From JACQXM01 sp964569425 (GTDB taxonomy: Bacteria; Planctomycetota; Phycisphaerae; UBA1845), in contig CAZMVD010000102.1 in the NCBI GenBank assembly GCA_964569425.1, positions 1 through 15,492 of the forward strand: a DNA stretch of 15,492 nt. Reading direction: 5' to 3'. The notes beneath the pieces were generated by a model, which made no database searches, was not told the origin of the DNA, and saw only the letters and a list, made by a program, of their open reading frames with translations. Below, piece by piece: positions 8,296-15,492 of the stretch (positions are counted from its first letter, which is position 1; every line of letters begins with the position of its first letter). The position numbers were made by a program, and so were the translations under genes.

Positions 8296-11200
8296 TCATC
8301 GCCCCGGCAGAGCCGCCGTCGATCGCTGGGACAGGCGCTGCGCCGCCGACTGCGCCCAGGTCGAATCGCCGAAGCGCTCCACCACCGCCTCGAATTGCGC
8401 ATTTGCATCCAGCGCGCGTCCCATCAGATCGAAACACCGACCGGCCTCAAACAGCGCCGCGGCACTCCATTCGGGATAAGCGTAAAGGATATCGACTTTG
8501 AGCAGCTCGCGCACCGCCGCGTCGTGGTCCTTGCGAGCAAAGTGGCACTCGCCAATCTGGAACTGCGCCCGTGCCGCGGTCGGTCCGCGGTGGCGCGCCA
8601 CCACTGCCTCATAGGCGCGGATGGCCTCCTCGTGCCGGCCCTGATGCTCGCGCGCCCAACCGATGCCGAACTGAGCCTGGTACCACGCCGGGTGACCGTC
8701 AAATCGGCTGATAAAATCGCCAAATACCTGTTCACTCTTGGGCCAATGCTGCTGCGCAGCGAGGCATTCGCCCCAACGGAGCATGGCCAACGGGCACTCC
8801 GGCGAGTCAGCCTGCGTTTCCACCACCTGTTGGAATCTCGCGGCCGCCGGCTCGGCGCGGCCGATGCGGATCAACGCCTCGCCGCTGAAATAGCCCGCCG
8901 ACGCCCTCAACGAACTTTGCGGAAAATCTCCCAACAATCGGTCAAAGGCCACCGATGCGTCCGCGTACCTCTCTCGCTCGAATTCGCTGACGCCAAGCCG
9001 ATACCACGCTTGTTCACGCAACCCCGGCGCGACGGACTCCCCCGCATTGGATTCCGCACCGAGCAGCTTTTTCAGCCACACAGCGGCTTCCGTAAAGCGC
9101 TTCGCATCCATCTCCAGGGCGGCCAGATCGAGCGTGGCGGAGTGAATCACCGGCGTCGATCCACCCTTCGCCAGCAACGACCGATAGCCCGCGGCGGACT
9201 CCTCCACCCGGCCCAATTGCCGAAGCGACCAGGCCTTTTCATATTGCACGGTCTCGGCCATCGCCGGATCGAGCTGGCTCAGCCCACCGCTTTCCAATCG
9301 TGCAATCTGGGTCAGCGCCGCGGCGTGCTTCTGTTGCCGCGCCAGCGCAACCGCCAACGTGGCGTGGGCCGCCGGGGCGCGCTCGTGGGTCTCGTGCGCT
9401 GCCAGGAATCGTCCCAATGCTTCTTCTGCCTCTGCGAATTTTCCGGCCGCGGCAAGAGACTGACCGAACTGGAGGGCTATTTCCGCATTGCCTTCGCGCT
9501 CCAGAGTCGCGAACCGTTCGGCCGCGCCGTCAAAGTCCCCCTCGCGCAGCGCCATCGCCCCCAAATGATGGACCGCCGGTTGGCCGAAGGGAGAATCTGC
9601 GCCGGACTGCGCGACCTGCTCCAGGACCGAACGGGCTTCCTGAGCGCGACCGAGCGAAACCAGTGCCTGACCGCGCTCAAACTGAACCTGCAACGCAAGC
9701 CGACTCTGGGGAAACCGGCGCAGCAGTTCATCGAAGCGTTTCAACGCTTCGCCATGCCTGCCCATGCGCTGGTGACATAACCCGAGCCGCAGCAATGCAT
9801 CCTCTGCGGAGGGTCGCTCACCCTCGCCGGCCAGGTAGCGCTCCAACAACTCGCGTGCCGGCTCCCACTCGCTGCGCTGAAAGTATGTGTCGGCCTGTGC
9901 CAGCAATGCCGAACCGAATCGCTGCGCCGCATCCGGACGGCGAACGATTTCCGATAGTGCGGTTTCGGCCTCCGCCTGCCGATCCAGTCGGTAAAGCGCC
10001 AGCCCCAGGCGATATTGCGCGTTCAATTCGCCCTCCCGGTCGCCGGGCGAACTCGCCAGGTACGAACGCAGATCCGTCAGAACGCCATTCCAGTCTCCCT
10101 GCTGATATCGAGATTCTGCACGCACCAGCCGCGCCGCCACGGCCAGGGGATGATCGCCATGGTCCGCCATCAGTTGGCGGGCATACACGGCGCTTTGTTC
10201 GAACTGCCCACGGCGCTGCTCGCACAACGCCAGCAGGTAGAGCGCATCGGGCGCAAGTGAATGCGCGGCAAAGCGCGCGCGAAAGACCGCCAGTGCTTCC
10301 ACCGCTGCGGCGGGTTCATTGTGCCGGGCCAGGGCGACTGCACGGTCGTAGTGCATTTCCGGCAGGTAGCGACTGTGGGGAAACTGCACGATCGCGTTCC
10401 CCAGGATCGCGGCGGCTGCTTCCGGATCGCCTTCATGCAGACGGCACTTCGCAAGCCAATAGTTAACCTCATCCGCACGCTCGTGCGCTCCTTGGTTGAG
10501 CTCCTCCAGTGCGACCCTTGCATCGGCCAGACGCCCCAGCTCATACAACGCCTGTGCGCGCTGCAACTTCGCCGTTGACGTTTCCGAAGCGCCGGGGTGC
10601 GATTTCAGAACCTCGTCAAACTGCGCCAAGGCTTCCCCAGCCCGGCCGCGCTGCAGATAGAGTGCCCCCAGCCCCAGCATCGCCGCCGGGCGAAAGGCGA
10701 TTTCGCCGCCATCCAGCAGCGCTCGATAGCGTTCTTCGGCCCTGGGGAAGTCTCCGCTCTGGTGGTAACACTGCGCCAGTGTCAATCCTGCCGGCGCCGC
10801 CAGCGGACTATCCGACGCCCGCGCCCGAAGCGGCTCCAGAATTTCGATCGCCGCCTGATGATCGCCCAGCGCCGCTGCCGATGCGCCCTGCCACCATAGG
10901 GCGCGATCGTGCAGCGCGCCGTCCGGCCAGCGCCGGATGCAAGTCGCGGCGTGCTTCAAGGCTTGGTCGAATTGTCCTGCGCGATAACGGGCTTCTGCAG
11001 CGCCGACCATGGCATCGTCCGCCAGGGCGTGGTCCGCATGTCTTTCGGCCACGTCCTCGAATGACTTCGCCGCCGCGCCGAATTGTCCGAGTGCCAGCGC
11101 GCACTGCGCGCGCATGGTCAGGACCTCCGCGGAGTACAGGTCCGGCGACTGTTCCTGCAATCGCGCGAGTTCCCGGGCTGCCAGGTCCCAGCGCTGCGCG

Positions 11201-11478
11201 CGAAACAGACTCACCGCCAATCCGTACCGCGCCACAGCAGACTCGTCGTGCTCGTCGCCAACTTGCGCCAGGAAGCTGCGGTACTCTGCTTCTGCGAGGT
11301 CCCACAGGCCGCGATTCAACAGCCCATGGGCCGTTTGCAATGTCGCCGCACTGTCCAGCGATCCGGCCGGCCCCGCGGGAATCGATTCGCCACGCAAGGG
11401 GATTCCATGAAACATCCCGGCAAGGCACGCCAGAACCATCGCCTGCCCAGCGCGCAGTTTGACCGCTCTTGTTTTCAT
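8296..11478 (-). CDS. Large secreted tetratricopeptide-repeat protein
   Basis: This is a 1060-residue protein made almost wholly of tetratricopeptide repeats. An N-terminal signal-like segment (basic KTRAVKLR, then hydrophobic AMVLACLAGMF) occupies about the first 30 residues. Helical hairpins run from about 46 to the C-terminus. They show the TPR pattern of small and aromatic residues, for example AEAEYRSFL, ALAQFDEVLKSHP, ALKRFDELLRRFP and AIRAYEAVVARH. The last repeats (YPEWSAAALFEAGRCF and beyond) resemble YbgF/CpoB- or BamD-style TPR proteins. The ATG at 11478 is chosen because AGGTGA stands five bases upstream and the signal sequence begins there; the open frame upstream to 11586 adds nothing family-like. 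It precedes exbB by 68 bases. A scaffold or partner role for the ExbB/ExbD motor in the periplasm is inferred. No catalytic motif is seen. Confidence 0.92.
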   Translation of the reverse strand: MKTRAVKLRAGQAMVLACLAGMFHGIPLRGESIPAGPAGSLDSAATLQTAHGLLNRGLWDLAEAEYRSFLAQVGDEHDESAVARYGLAVSLFRAQRWDLAARELARLQEQSPDLYSAEVLTMRAQCALALGQFGAAAKSFEDVAERHADHALADDAMVGAAEARYRAGQFDQALKHAATCIRRWPDGALHDRALWWQGASAAALGDHQAAIEILEPLRARASDSPLAAPAGLTLAQCYHQSGDFPRAEERYRALLDGGEIAFRPAAMLGLGALYLQRGRAGEALAQFDEVLKSHPGASETSTAKLQRAQALYELGRLADARVALEELNQGAHERADEVNYWLAKCRLHEGDPEAAAAILGNAIVQFPHSRYLPEMHYDRAVALARHNEPAAAVEALAVFRARFAAHSLAPDALYLLALCEQRRGQFEQSAVYARQLMADHGDHPLAVAARLVRAESRYQQGDWNGVLTDLRSYLASSPGDREGELNAQYRLGLALYRLDRQAEAETALSEIVRRPDAAQRFGSALLAQADTYFQRSEWEPARELLERYLAGEGERPSAEDALLRLGLCHQRMGRHGEALKRFDELLRRFPQSRLALQVQFERGQALVSLGRAQEARSVLEQVAQSGADSPFGQPAVHHLGAMALREGDFDGAAERFATLEREGNAEIALQFGQSLAAAGKFAEAEEALGRFLAAHETHERAPAAHATLAVALARQQKHAAALTQIARLESGGLSQLDPAMAETVQYEKAWSLRQLGRVEESAAGYRSLLAKGGSTPVIHSATLDLAALEMDAKRFTEAAVWLKKLLGAESNAGESVAPGLREQAWYRLGVSEFERERYADASVAFDRLLGDFPQSSLRASAGYFSGEALIRIGRAEPAAARFQQVVETQADSPECPLAMLRWGECLAAQQHWPKSEQVFGDFISRFDGHPAWYQAQFGIGWAREHQGRHEEAIRAYEAVVARHRGPTAARAQFQIGECHFARKDHDAAVRELLKVDILYAYPEWSAAALFEAGRCFDLMGRALDANAQFEAVVERFGDSTWAQSAAQRLSQRSTAALPGR

Positions 11479-11483
11479 CTCGC

Positions 11484-11489
11484 TCACCT
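11484..11489 (-). promoter_or_regulatory. Ribosome-binding site of the TPR gene
   Basis: AGGTGA on the minus strand lies five bases upstream of the ATG at 11478. It decides the start of the TPR protein, placing the signal peptide at the N-terminus and excluding the longer open frame to 11586. Confidence 0.7.
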
Positions 11490-11648
11490 GAACCCATGAA
11501 TCCAGCGGAACCGTCGACAACAACGCCGGCCGAGATTCGCCGATCCGGCCCCACCTACTCGGAGCCGAATAGAACCAGCTCGTCATCCAAATCCGCAGAC
11601 CCGCGCCGGCCCCAGAAGGAACCGGCGTCTACCGGTCCGCCACGCACG

Positions 11649-14600
11649 CTACGGATTTCCCGCACTTGCGGCCGCGGTCTGGCTGAGCAGTTCCATCACT
11701 TCGCGTAGTGCCTCGGCCGCCTCACCATACGCATCGGCCTCTTCTGAGAGCGAATCAGCGGCCTGCTCTAGTTGCTGCACTCGCTCTTCCATGGTGACCG
11801 CCTGCCCACGAAGCTCGACCGCCTGCGCGAAGAGGTGCTTCAGCAACTCGCCTCCCGCGTCCGGCGCTTCGGCATCCTGGACTCCCAGCTCTTCGAGCTG
11901 CGCTTCGAGCTCGTCTGCATGCCGATCCAGAACTTCCGCACTCTCCTCGATCTCGCGAGCTTGCTCTTCCAGCGCCTCCGCCTCTTCCTCCAACTGACGG
12001 GCCTGATTGGTGATGACCCGGGATTGTCCCTCCAGCGCCCGCACCTGTTCATCCAGGAGGCGAAGCCGATCCGTGGTTCCCGTTACCGTGGTCGCCATAC
12101 CCAATTGAGCCAGCTTGGCGAGCACCTGAGCCAATTCGCCGCTCTGCGCCAACTGGCTCAACGAGTCGAGTTGCGCCAGTTCCACCGCGTCGCCCTCGGG
12201 CAGTTCAATCATCGCGTCGGCCAAAGCAGCGATCGACCGCTCCTCGTCGAGCGCGGCACGCGGTTCCCCCGCGGGGAATGCCTCACGTTCCTTGTCCAGC
12301 TTTCGCTTGATGGCCTTCTCACGCGCCTGGTGCATCTTCTGCTGGCGCTTCTCGATCTCCTGTTGTCGCCGGGCCACGTCACGCAGTCGAGCTGCCGCTT
12401 CCGCCTGTCGCACGCGAGCACGTTCCATCGCCATCTGTCCGGTCTCCATCGCCGCCGAACAACCAGGAGCGTGCCCGATCGCGCCGACATGAACATGTTG
12501 GTGGTCATGTTCGCAATCGTGGTCATGTTCACAGTCGGCCCCATGACCTTGGGCCGCGCTCAATCCTCGAACGAGCCCCGACCATTCTCCCGAACGCGGC
12601 GCCGCGGCCCTGCCCTGTGGATCAATCATTCGAACGAACGCTTCAAAGACCGATTGTTCCAGGCCCGTACCATGGACCTTGATGCCTTCCTTCTTGGGCT
12701 CGACCAGAATGGGCACGTCGGAGCGGATCATGAGCTTGGACAACTCTTCGAGCTTTCCCGGAGACACCTGGTAGAACTGGGCGCTCTTCTTGGAGTTGAT
12801 CATGTCTACAAATGCCTGGAACACCGCATGTTGCGGGTCCGTGGCTTGAACTTCAATCTTTTCAGGGCCGGGGCGCACGAGTATGGGCACATCAGAACGG
12901 CTCATCAGTGCCGTCAGCGCGCCGAGTTTGCCCTCGGGTAGTTCGTACGTTCGCCAGGTGGTCGAACCTCCGGACCATGTCGCGCTGGGGGCGCTTGGAG
13001 GTGCCGGCGCCGCCGGTGGCCGCGGCGTGAATAATGAAGGGGGCGACGGCTGAGGAACCGCCGGCGCCGTGGGAGCCACCCTTCCCGCGCGCGCTCGCGG
13101 GGCTCTGGGTGTTCCGCCGTCGTGCAGCGCCGCTCCCAATTCCGCCAATTGGCGGCCAAGCCGTTCCAGTTCTTTTTCCAGGCGCTCTAACCTGACTTCC
13201 AGCCCGTCGTCATCATCTGCGCCAACGAGCACGGCGCGTCGCGCAGCGGCGGCCGCTTCCCGTTCGAGCTTGGCGGCAAGATGCGCCTCGAAGGTCGTTG
13301 CCGACTCCGGTGCCGAAGCCGGTTGCGACGTAGCCTCCGGAGTCGATTGGGGGCATGGCTTATCACAGCCCGTTTTGTCCTTGATCGGGCCGGATCGCGC
13401 GGGGGTCGCCGCCCAACCGGTCAGCGCCAATGCGCAGACCAGGGCGACGCCCGCAGGCGAATGCCGCGGCGTCACTTGATGCGTCATAACCATCGTCAAT
13501 CTCCTTGCAAAACCTGCCGCTCGCCCGTTGGTAATGCCCGCACCCACCACAGGCGCAGGACAAGTTCTTGACTGCATGTACTGCCGCGTGCGCAGCAGCG
13601 CCTCGGCGTACGCCCGGCGCCCCTGCGGCAGCAACCACGTGACCCAGGCATCACAGCAGGTTTCCGCTTCCGCGCGCAGTCGCCCGCGCACCCACCACAC
13701 TGCCGGATGCCACCAGTACAAGCCCCCCACCACCGACTCAAACCACATGACCCAATGATCCCGCCGCCGAATATGGGCCAACTCGTGGCACAAAACGGCG
13801 TGCCGCCCTGCCTGATCCAACTCGCGCCACAGCCCCAGCGGTATCACCAACCGCACGCGCCGCCCGCACCACACCAGGGGCGAAATCCGCGCATTGACCA
13901 CCAGCGTTTCCGGAGTTCGCACCAGACCCATTCGCCGAGACAGGCGACGCACCTCAGCGCGCAATTCCGAATCCGCCGGAATGGCTCGCCGCATAATGCC
14001 ACGAAACCGCACCGTCGCCGCCAACCGGAAGCCGACAATCAACAGCAGCCCCGCCACCCACACCGTCGGCGGCAACCGCGGTAGTCGCGCCAGGCCGTCT
14101 CGCAGCGAAACCAGCGCCGCGACATAGCGCTCCAGCACCTGAACTGCGCCGCCGTCCTTCTCGTCTACCAGGAGCGTCGGCTCGCCCCCGCTCACCATCG
14201 ACGGCACCGGATCGATTTCGCTTGCGCCATCGGTGGAGTGCTCATTCGCAACCGCGGACCATGGCTGCGGCGCCGCGGGTTCTACAAAGATGTCTTCACT
14301 TGGCGCCCCACCAGACTCTGCAACCACGTTCGCCGGCCATTCCTGAACCGGAGCGGGTGCGAATTCAATCGTGGCCGCGGGAGTTGCTTCCCAGTGCTGC
14401 GAAACCGCAACAGACGGCGCGGCATTTGCACTTGGGCGCGAGCCGAAATCTCTTGCCGGCGCATCACCTGACGTAGCCATTCCCCCCGGGGAAGGCAGCC
14501 CGACAACGCCGGCCGCCTGGGCGAGCGAATCCGGCGCATCCGGCGCTGTGCGGGCTGCCAACCTCGGAGGGTTAGATTCTTGGGAAGAAATGGCAACCGG

Positions 14601-15062
14601 TCTCTCGACAGATTGCTGGACAAGCCAGGTACCAGCCTGCCTCCAGGCGAACGCGATGCGCGCCGCGCTTTCATCCAACCACTCTACAAGCTGAGAAACT
14701 CGCCGTTCCCGCTCATCGACAGCGTTCCCGGCGTGAACAGAAACATGAACTGGCTCGAAAGGGTGGTCATCCGGCACGCGCACATCGAGGGATGCGTGCC
14801 AACCGGCATGGATCGGCTCGACCTCAAGTACATCGACGACAGTCGAACCTTCAGATTCCAACGGCGCCGGCACGTCTGTTCGCACCGGAGGAATCCACGG
14901 TGCAATCACCAGCCACACCAGCACAATCAGCCAGACGGAATGTCGCGTCGCCGGCCGACACGGAAGCCACCGGGCCAGTGCCGCGGCCAGCAGGACCAGC
15001 GGAATAACCGCAAGGCCGCCATACCAGAGAAGGTCCGCGATGTGGGAAACTCGCTCGGCCAT
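11649..15062 (-). CDS. M56-family (BlaR1-like) zinc metallopeptidase/sensor with His/Cys-rich, coiled-coil extracytoplasmic region
   Basis: This 1137-residue protein is a BlaR1/MecR1-type transmembrane signal transducer. Membrane segments lie near 10-33, 41-58, 333-351 and 537-553. Between the third and fourth is the cytoplasmic zinc peptidase, with HELAH at 426-430 and the downstream ECD-type motif AETCCDAW (likely third ligand Glu467). The second extracellular loop is enlarged to about 270 Pro/Ala/Ser-rich residues. After the last helix there is no penicillin-binding domain. Instead come a CDKPC pair, a short coiled coil (about 620-645), a Pro-rich stretch, two 57-residue repeats (706-762, 764-820), a His/Cys cluster (840-868) and long Glu/Ala/Leu coiled coils (875-930, 1000-1125). 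The ATG at 15062 has GGAG seven bases upstream; a TTG at 15077 would add five residues. It follows the repressor gene by 24 bases. The ligand sensed is unknown; metal is one possibility. Confidence 0.92.
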   Translation of the reverse strand: MAERVSHIADLLWYGGLAVIPLVLLAAALARWLPCRPATRHSVWLIVLVWLVIAPWIPPVRTDVPAPLESEGSTVVDVLEVEPIHAGWHASLDVRVPDDHPFEPVHVSVHAGNAVDERERRVSQLVEWLDESAARIAFAWRQAGTWLVQQSVERPVAISSQESNPPRLAARTAPDAPDSLAQAAGVVGLPSPGGMATSGDAPARDFGSRPSANAAPSVAVSQHWEATPAATIEFAPAPVQEWPANVVAESGGAPSEDIFVEPAAPQPWSAVANEHSTDGASEIDPVPSMVSGGEPTLLVDEKDGGAVQVLERYVAALVSLRDGLARLPRLPPTVWVAGLLLIVGFRLAATVRFRGIMRRAIPADSELRAEVRRLSRRMGLVRTPETLVVNARISPLVWCGRRVRLVIPLGLWRELDQAGRHAVLCHELAHIRRRDHWVMWFESVVGGLYWWHPAVWWVRGRLRAEAETCCDAWVTWLLPQGRRAYAEALLRTRQYMQSRTCPAPVVGAGITNGRAAGFARRLTMVMTHQVTPRHSPAGVALVCALALTGWAATPARSGPIKDKTGCDKPCPQSTPEATSQPASAPESATTFEAHLAAKLEREAAAAARRAVLVGADDDDGLEVRLERLEKELERLGRQLAELGAALHDGGTPRAPRARAGRVAPTAPAVPQPSPPSLFTPRPPAAPAPPSAPSATWSGGSTTWRTYELPEGKLGALTALMSRSDVPILVRPGPEKIEVQATDPQHAVFQAFVDMINSKKSAQFYQVSPGKLEELSKLMIRSDVPILVEPKKEGIKVHGTGLEQSVFEAFVRMIDPQGRAAAPRSGEWSGLVRGLSAAQGHGADCEHDHDCEHDHQHVHVGAIGHAPGCSAAMETGQMAMERARVRQAEAAARLRDVARRQQEIEKRQQKMHQAREKAIKRKLDKEREAFPAGEPRAALDEERSIAALADAMIELPEGDAVELAQLDSLSQLAQSGELAQVLAKLAQLGMATTVTGTTDRLRLLDEQVRALEGQSRVITNQARQLEEEAEALEEQAREIEESAEVLDRHADELEAQLEELGVQDAEAPDAGGELLKHLFAQAVELRGQAVTMEERVQQLEQAADSLSEEADAYGEAAEALREVMELLSQTAAASAGNP
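12501..12536 (-). repeat. 18-base tandem duplication encoding DCEHDH twice
   Basis: Two adjacent 18-base units (12501-12518 and 12519-12536) match at 16 of 18 positions. On the minus strand each encodes Asp-Cys-Glu-His-Asp-His. The unit is a multiple of three and stays in frame within the M56 sensor, so it looks like a slippage or unequal-exchange duplication that doubled a metal-ligand-rich motif. Confidence 0.85.
12603..12947 (-). repeat. Tandem 57-residue protein repeat in the M56 sensor
   Basis: Two copies at 12777-12947 and 12603-12773 are spaced 58 codons apart. Shared landmarks in order are GKL, L..LM.RSDVPILV, a basic/acidic turn, I.V then T, a Q, and VF.AFV.MI. The pattern beta-helix-beta-beta-helix with a closing helix resembles the small alpha/beta domains of secretin N-terminal regions, but that resemblance is by eye only. 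Confidence 0.8.
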
Positions 15063-15073
15063 CTCCTCTCTCC
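15063..15073 (-). promoter_or_regulatory. Ribosome-binding site of the M56 gene
   Basis: The purine run GGAGAGAGGAG ends directly before the ATG at 15062. Its first GGAG is seven bases away, a normal spacing. This favours the ATG over the in-frame TTG at 15077, which lies upstream of the run. Confidence 0.65.
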
Positions 15074-15086
15074 GCAATCCGCCGAA

Positions 15087-15470
15087 TCAGGCTCCCGACT
15101 TCGGCGGCGTGCCCGTATCCAGCCGCTCGATGAGCTGCTGCAACTGCGCGATCTCGTCAGCCGTCAACCGGTCGGACTGAATCAACTGCAACACCAGTGG
15201 GCCGGCCGCCCCGTCATAAAGCTGTTCGAGCAGCGTATTCAGGCGCGATCGAATGACGCGGTCGCGAGTCACCCTCGCCTTGTAAACAAACGCCAGGCCC
15301 GATTTATTGCTGGTGACAAAGTGCTTTTGCTCCAGGCGTGACAGCAACGTCTGCACCGTGGTATAGGCCAATCGCCGCCCCCGCTGATGCAAATGCGCCA
15401 GTACGTCCCGGACGGTCACGGCCCCCTGTTCCCAGAGAACCTTGAGCACTTCCAGTTCCGCCGCTCCCAT
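15087..15470 (-). CDS. BlaI/MecI-family winged-helix transcriptional repressor (N-terminus possibly interrupted)
   Basis: This is the repressor partner of the M56 sensor. Counting from the ATG at 15470, residues about 1-70 form the winged helix: AELEVLKVLWEQG is the first helix and AYTTVQTLLSRLEQKHFV the recognition helix. Residues about 71-120 form the dimerisation helices (LNTLLEQLYDGAAG, ADEIAQLQQLIERL). Members bind palindromic operators and are inactivated on signalling by their M56 partner. The Asn-Phe cleavage site known from staphylococcal BlaI/MecI is not visible; the matching stretch reads LVLQLIQ. The start is odd. An ATG at 15491 begins MSERQ, then an in-frame TAA (15474-15476), then this frame; a continuous reading would restore the usual family N-terminus. 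Translation from 15470 would have only a weak ribosome-binding site. It lies 24 bases before the M56 gene. The family call is firm, the exact start is not. Confidence 0.9.
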   Translation of the reverse strand: MGAAELEVLKVLWEQGAVTVRDVLAHLHQRGRRLAYTTVQTLLSRLEQKHFVTSNKSGLAFVYKARVTRDRVIRSRLNTLLEQLYDGAAGPLVLQLIQSDRLTADEIAQLQQLIERLDTGTPPKSGA

Positions 15471-15473
15471 ATC

Positions 15474-15491
15474 TTATTGCCGTTCGCTCAT
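15474..15491 (-). other. Five-codon in-frame mini-ORF (MSERQ-stop) directly upstream of the BlaI frame
   Basis: ATG at 15491 reads five codons and stops at TAA (15474-15476), in the same frame as the repressor whose ATG is at 15470. The peptide plus the following Asp-Met matches in length and character the extra N-terminal residues that BlaI proteins normally have. It could be a nonsense change, a base error, or a real upstream peptide with translational restart. The region upstream of 15491 is outside the window. Confidence 0.55.
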
Positions 15492-15492
15492 C

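Noticed and set aside
8293..9780. Long + strand open frame (495 codons) opposite the TPR gene
   Set aside because: It is antisense to a clearly real TPR protein, rich in Arg/Gln/His as mirror-frame translations of GC-rich genes are, and shows no family motif.
9300..11462. Long + strand open frames (388 and 317 codons) opposite the TPR gene
   Set aside because: The translations are Pro/Arg-rich low complexity without domains, typical of shadow frames in high-GC DNA.
11604..11627. Inverted repeat CGCCGG/CCGGCG after the M56 stop, considered as a terminator
   Set aside because: The stem has only six pairs, the loop is 12 bases and no U-run follows, so it is too weak to call.
11772..12941. 389-codon + strand frame opposite the M56 sensor
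   Set aside because: It mirrors coiled-coil coding sequence, and its Leu/Arg-rich composition is explained by the antisense of Glu/Gln/Ala codons.
1..15492. CRISPR arrays, insertion sequences, integrases, att sites or phage genes
   Set aside because: No regularly spaced repeats, transposase/integrase motifs or terminal inverted repeats were seen; the only repeats found are inside the M56 gene.

Overview
The window is GC-rich, densely coding DNA from a Gram-negative-type bacterium. It is most likely a planctomycete or a close relative. The grounds are a BlaI/M56 (BlaR1-like) pair with a very large M56 sensor, an ExbB/ExbD pair with a giant TPR protein, and a squalene-cyclase-like alpha/alpha repeat domain carried on a multi-domain envelope protein; that last domain matches a family I associate with Planctomycetes. 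Taxonomy rests on gene content from memory, not on a search.

Layout. On the + strand, 1-2037 holds an S9-family prolyl-oligopeptidase-like serine peptidase that is cut by the left edge. On the - strand a convergent block runs from the right edge: a BlaI-type repressor (15087-15470), an M56 zinc metallopeptidase/sensor (11649-15062), a 1060-residue secreted TPR protein (8296-11478), ExbB/TolQ (7337-8227), ExbD/TolR (6810-7223), a 1453-residue membrane-anchored PD40 / cyclase-like / carboxypeptidase-regulatory-like protein (2452-6813), and then a tRNA-Cys (2206-2279). No gap exceeds about 175 bases. The short non-coding stretches 2038-2205 and 2280-2451 flank the tRNA and show no convincing terminator. 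The 170-base gap 11479-11648 is non-coding except for a weak inverted repeat.

How it may work together. The six protein genes are co-oriented, with gaps of 24, 170, 68 and 113 bases and one ATGA overlap, so they look like one transcription unit or two adjacent ones. Known biology of the families gives a reading. An M56 sensor detects an envelope signal and relieves BlaI repression. The regulated genes encode an inner-membrane proton-driven ExbB/ExbD motor, a periplasmic TPR scaffold (YbgF/CpoB- or BamD-like in style), and a large protein that combines a TolB-like propeller with a long proline-rich TonB/TolA-like linker and distal periplasmic domains. No separate TonB, TolA, TolB or Pal gene is visible. 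The last protein is therefore a candidate for the energised partner of the motor. This system-level reading is inference.

The most unusual details are the tandem-duplicated DCEHDH metal-ligand-rich motif in the M56 sensor, a duplicated 57-residue domain just before it, and an in-frame TAA six codons into what looks like the natural start of BlaI.
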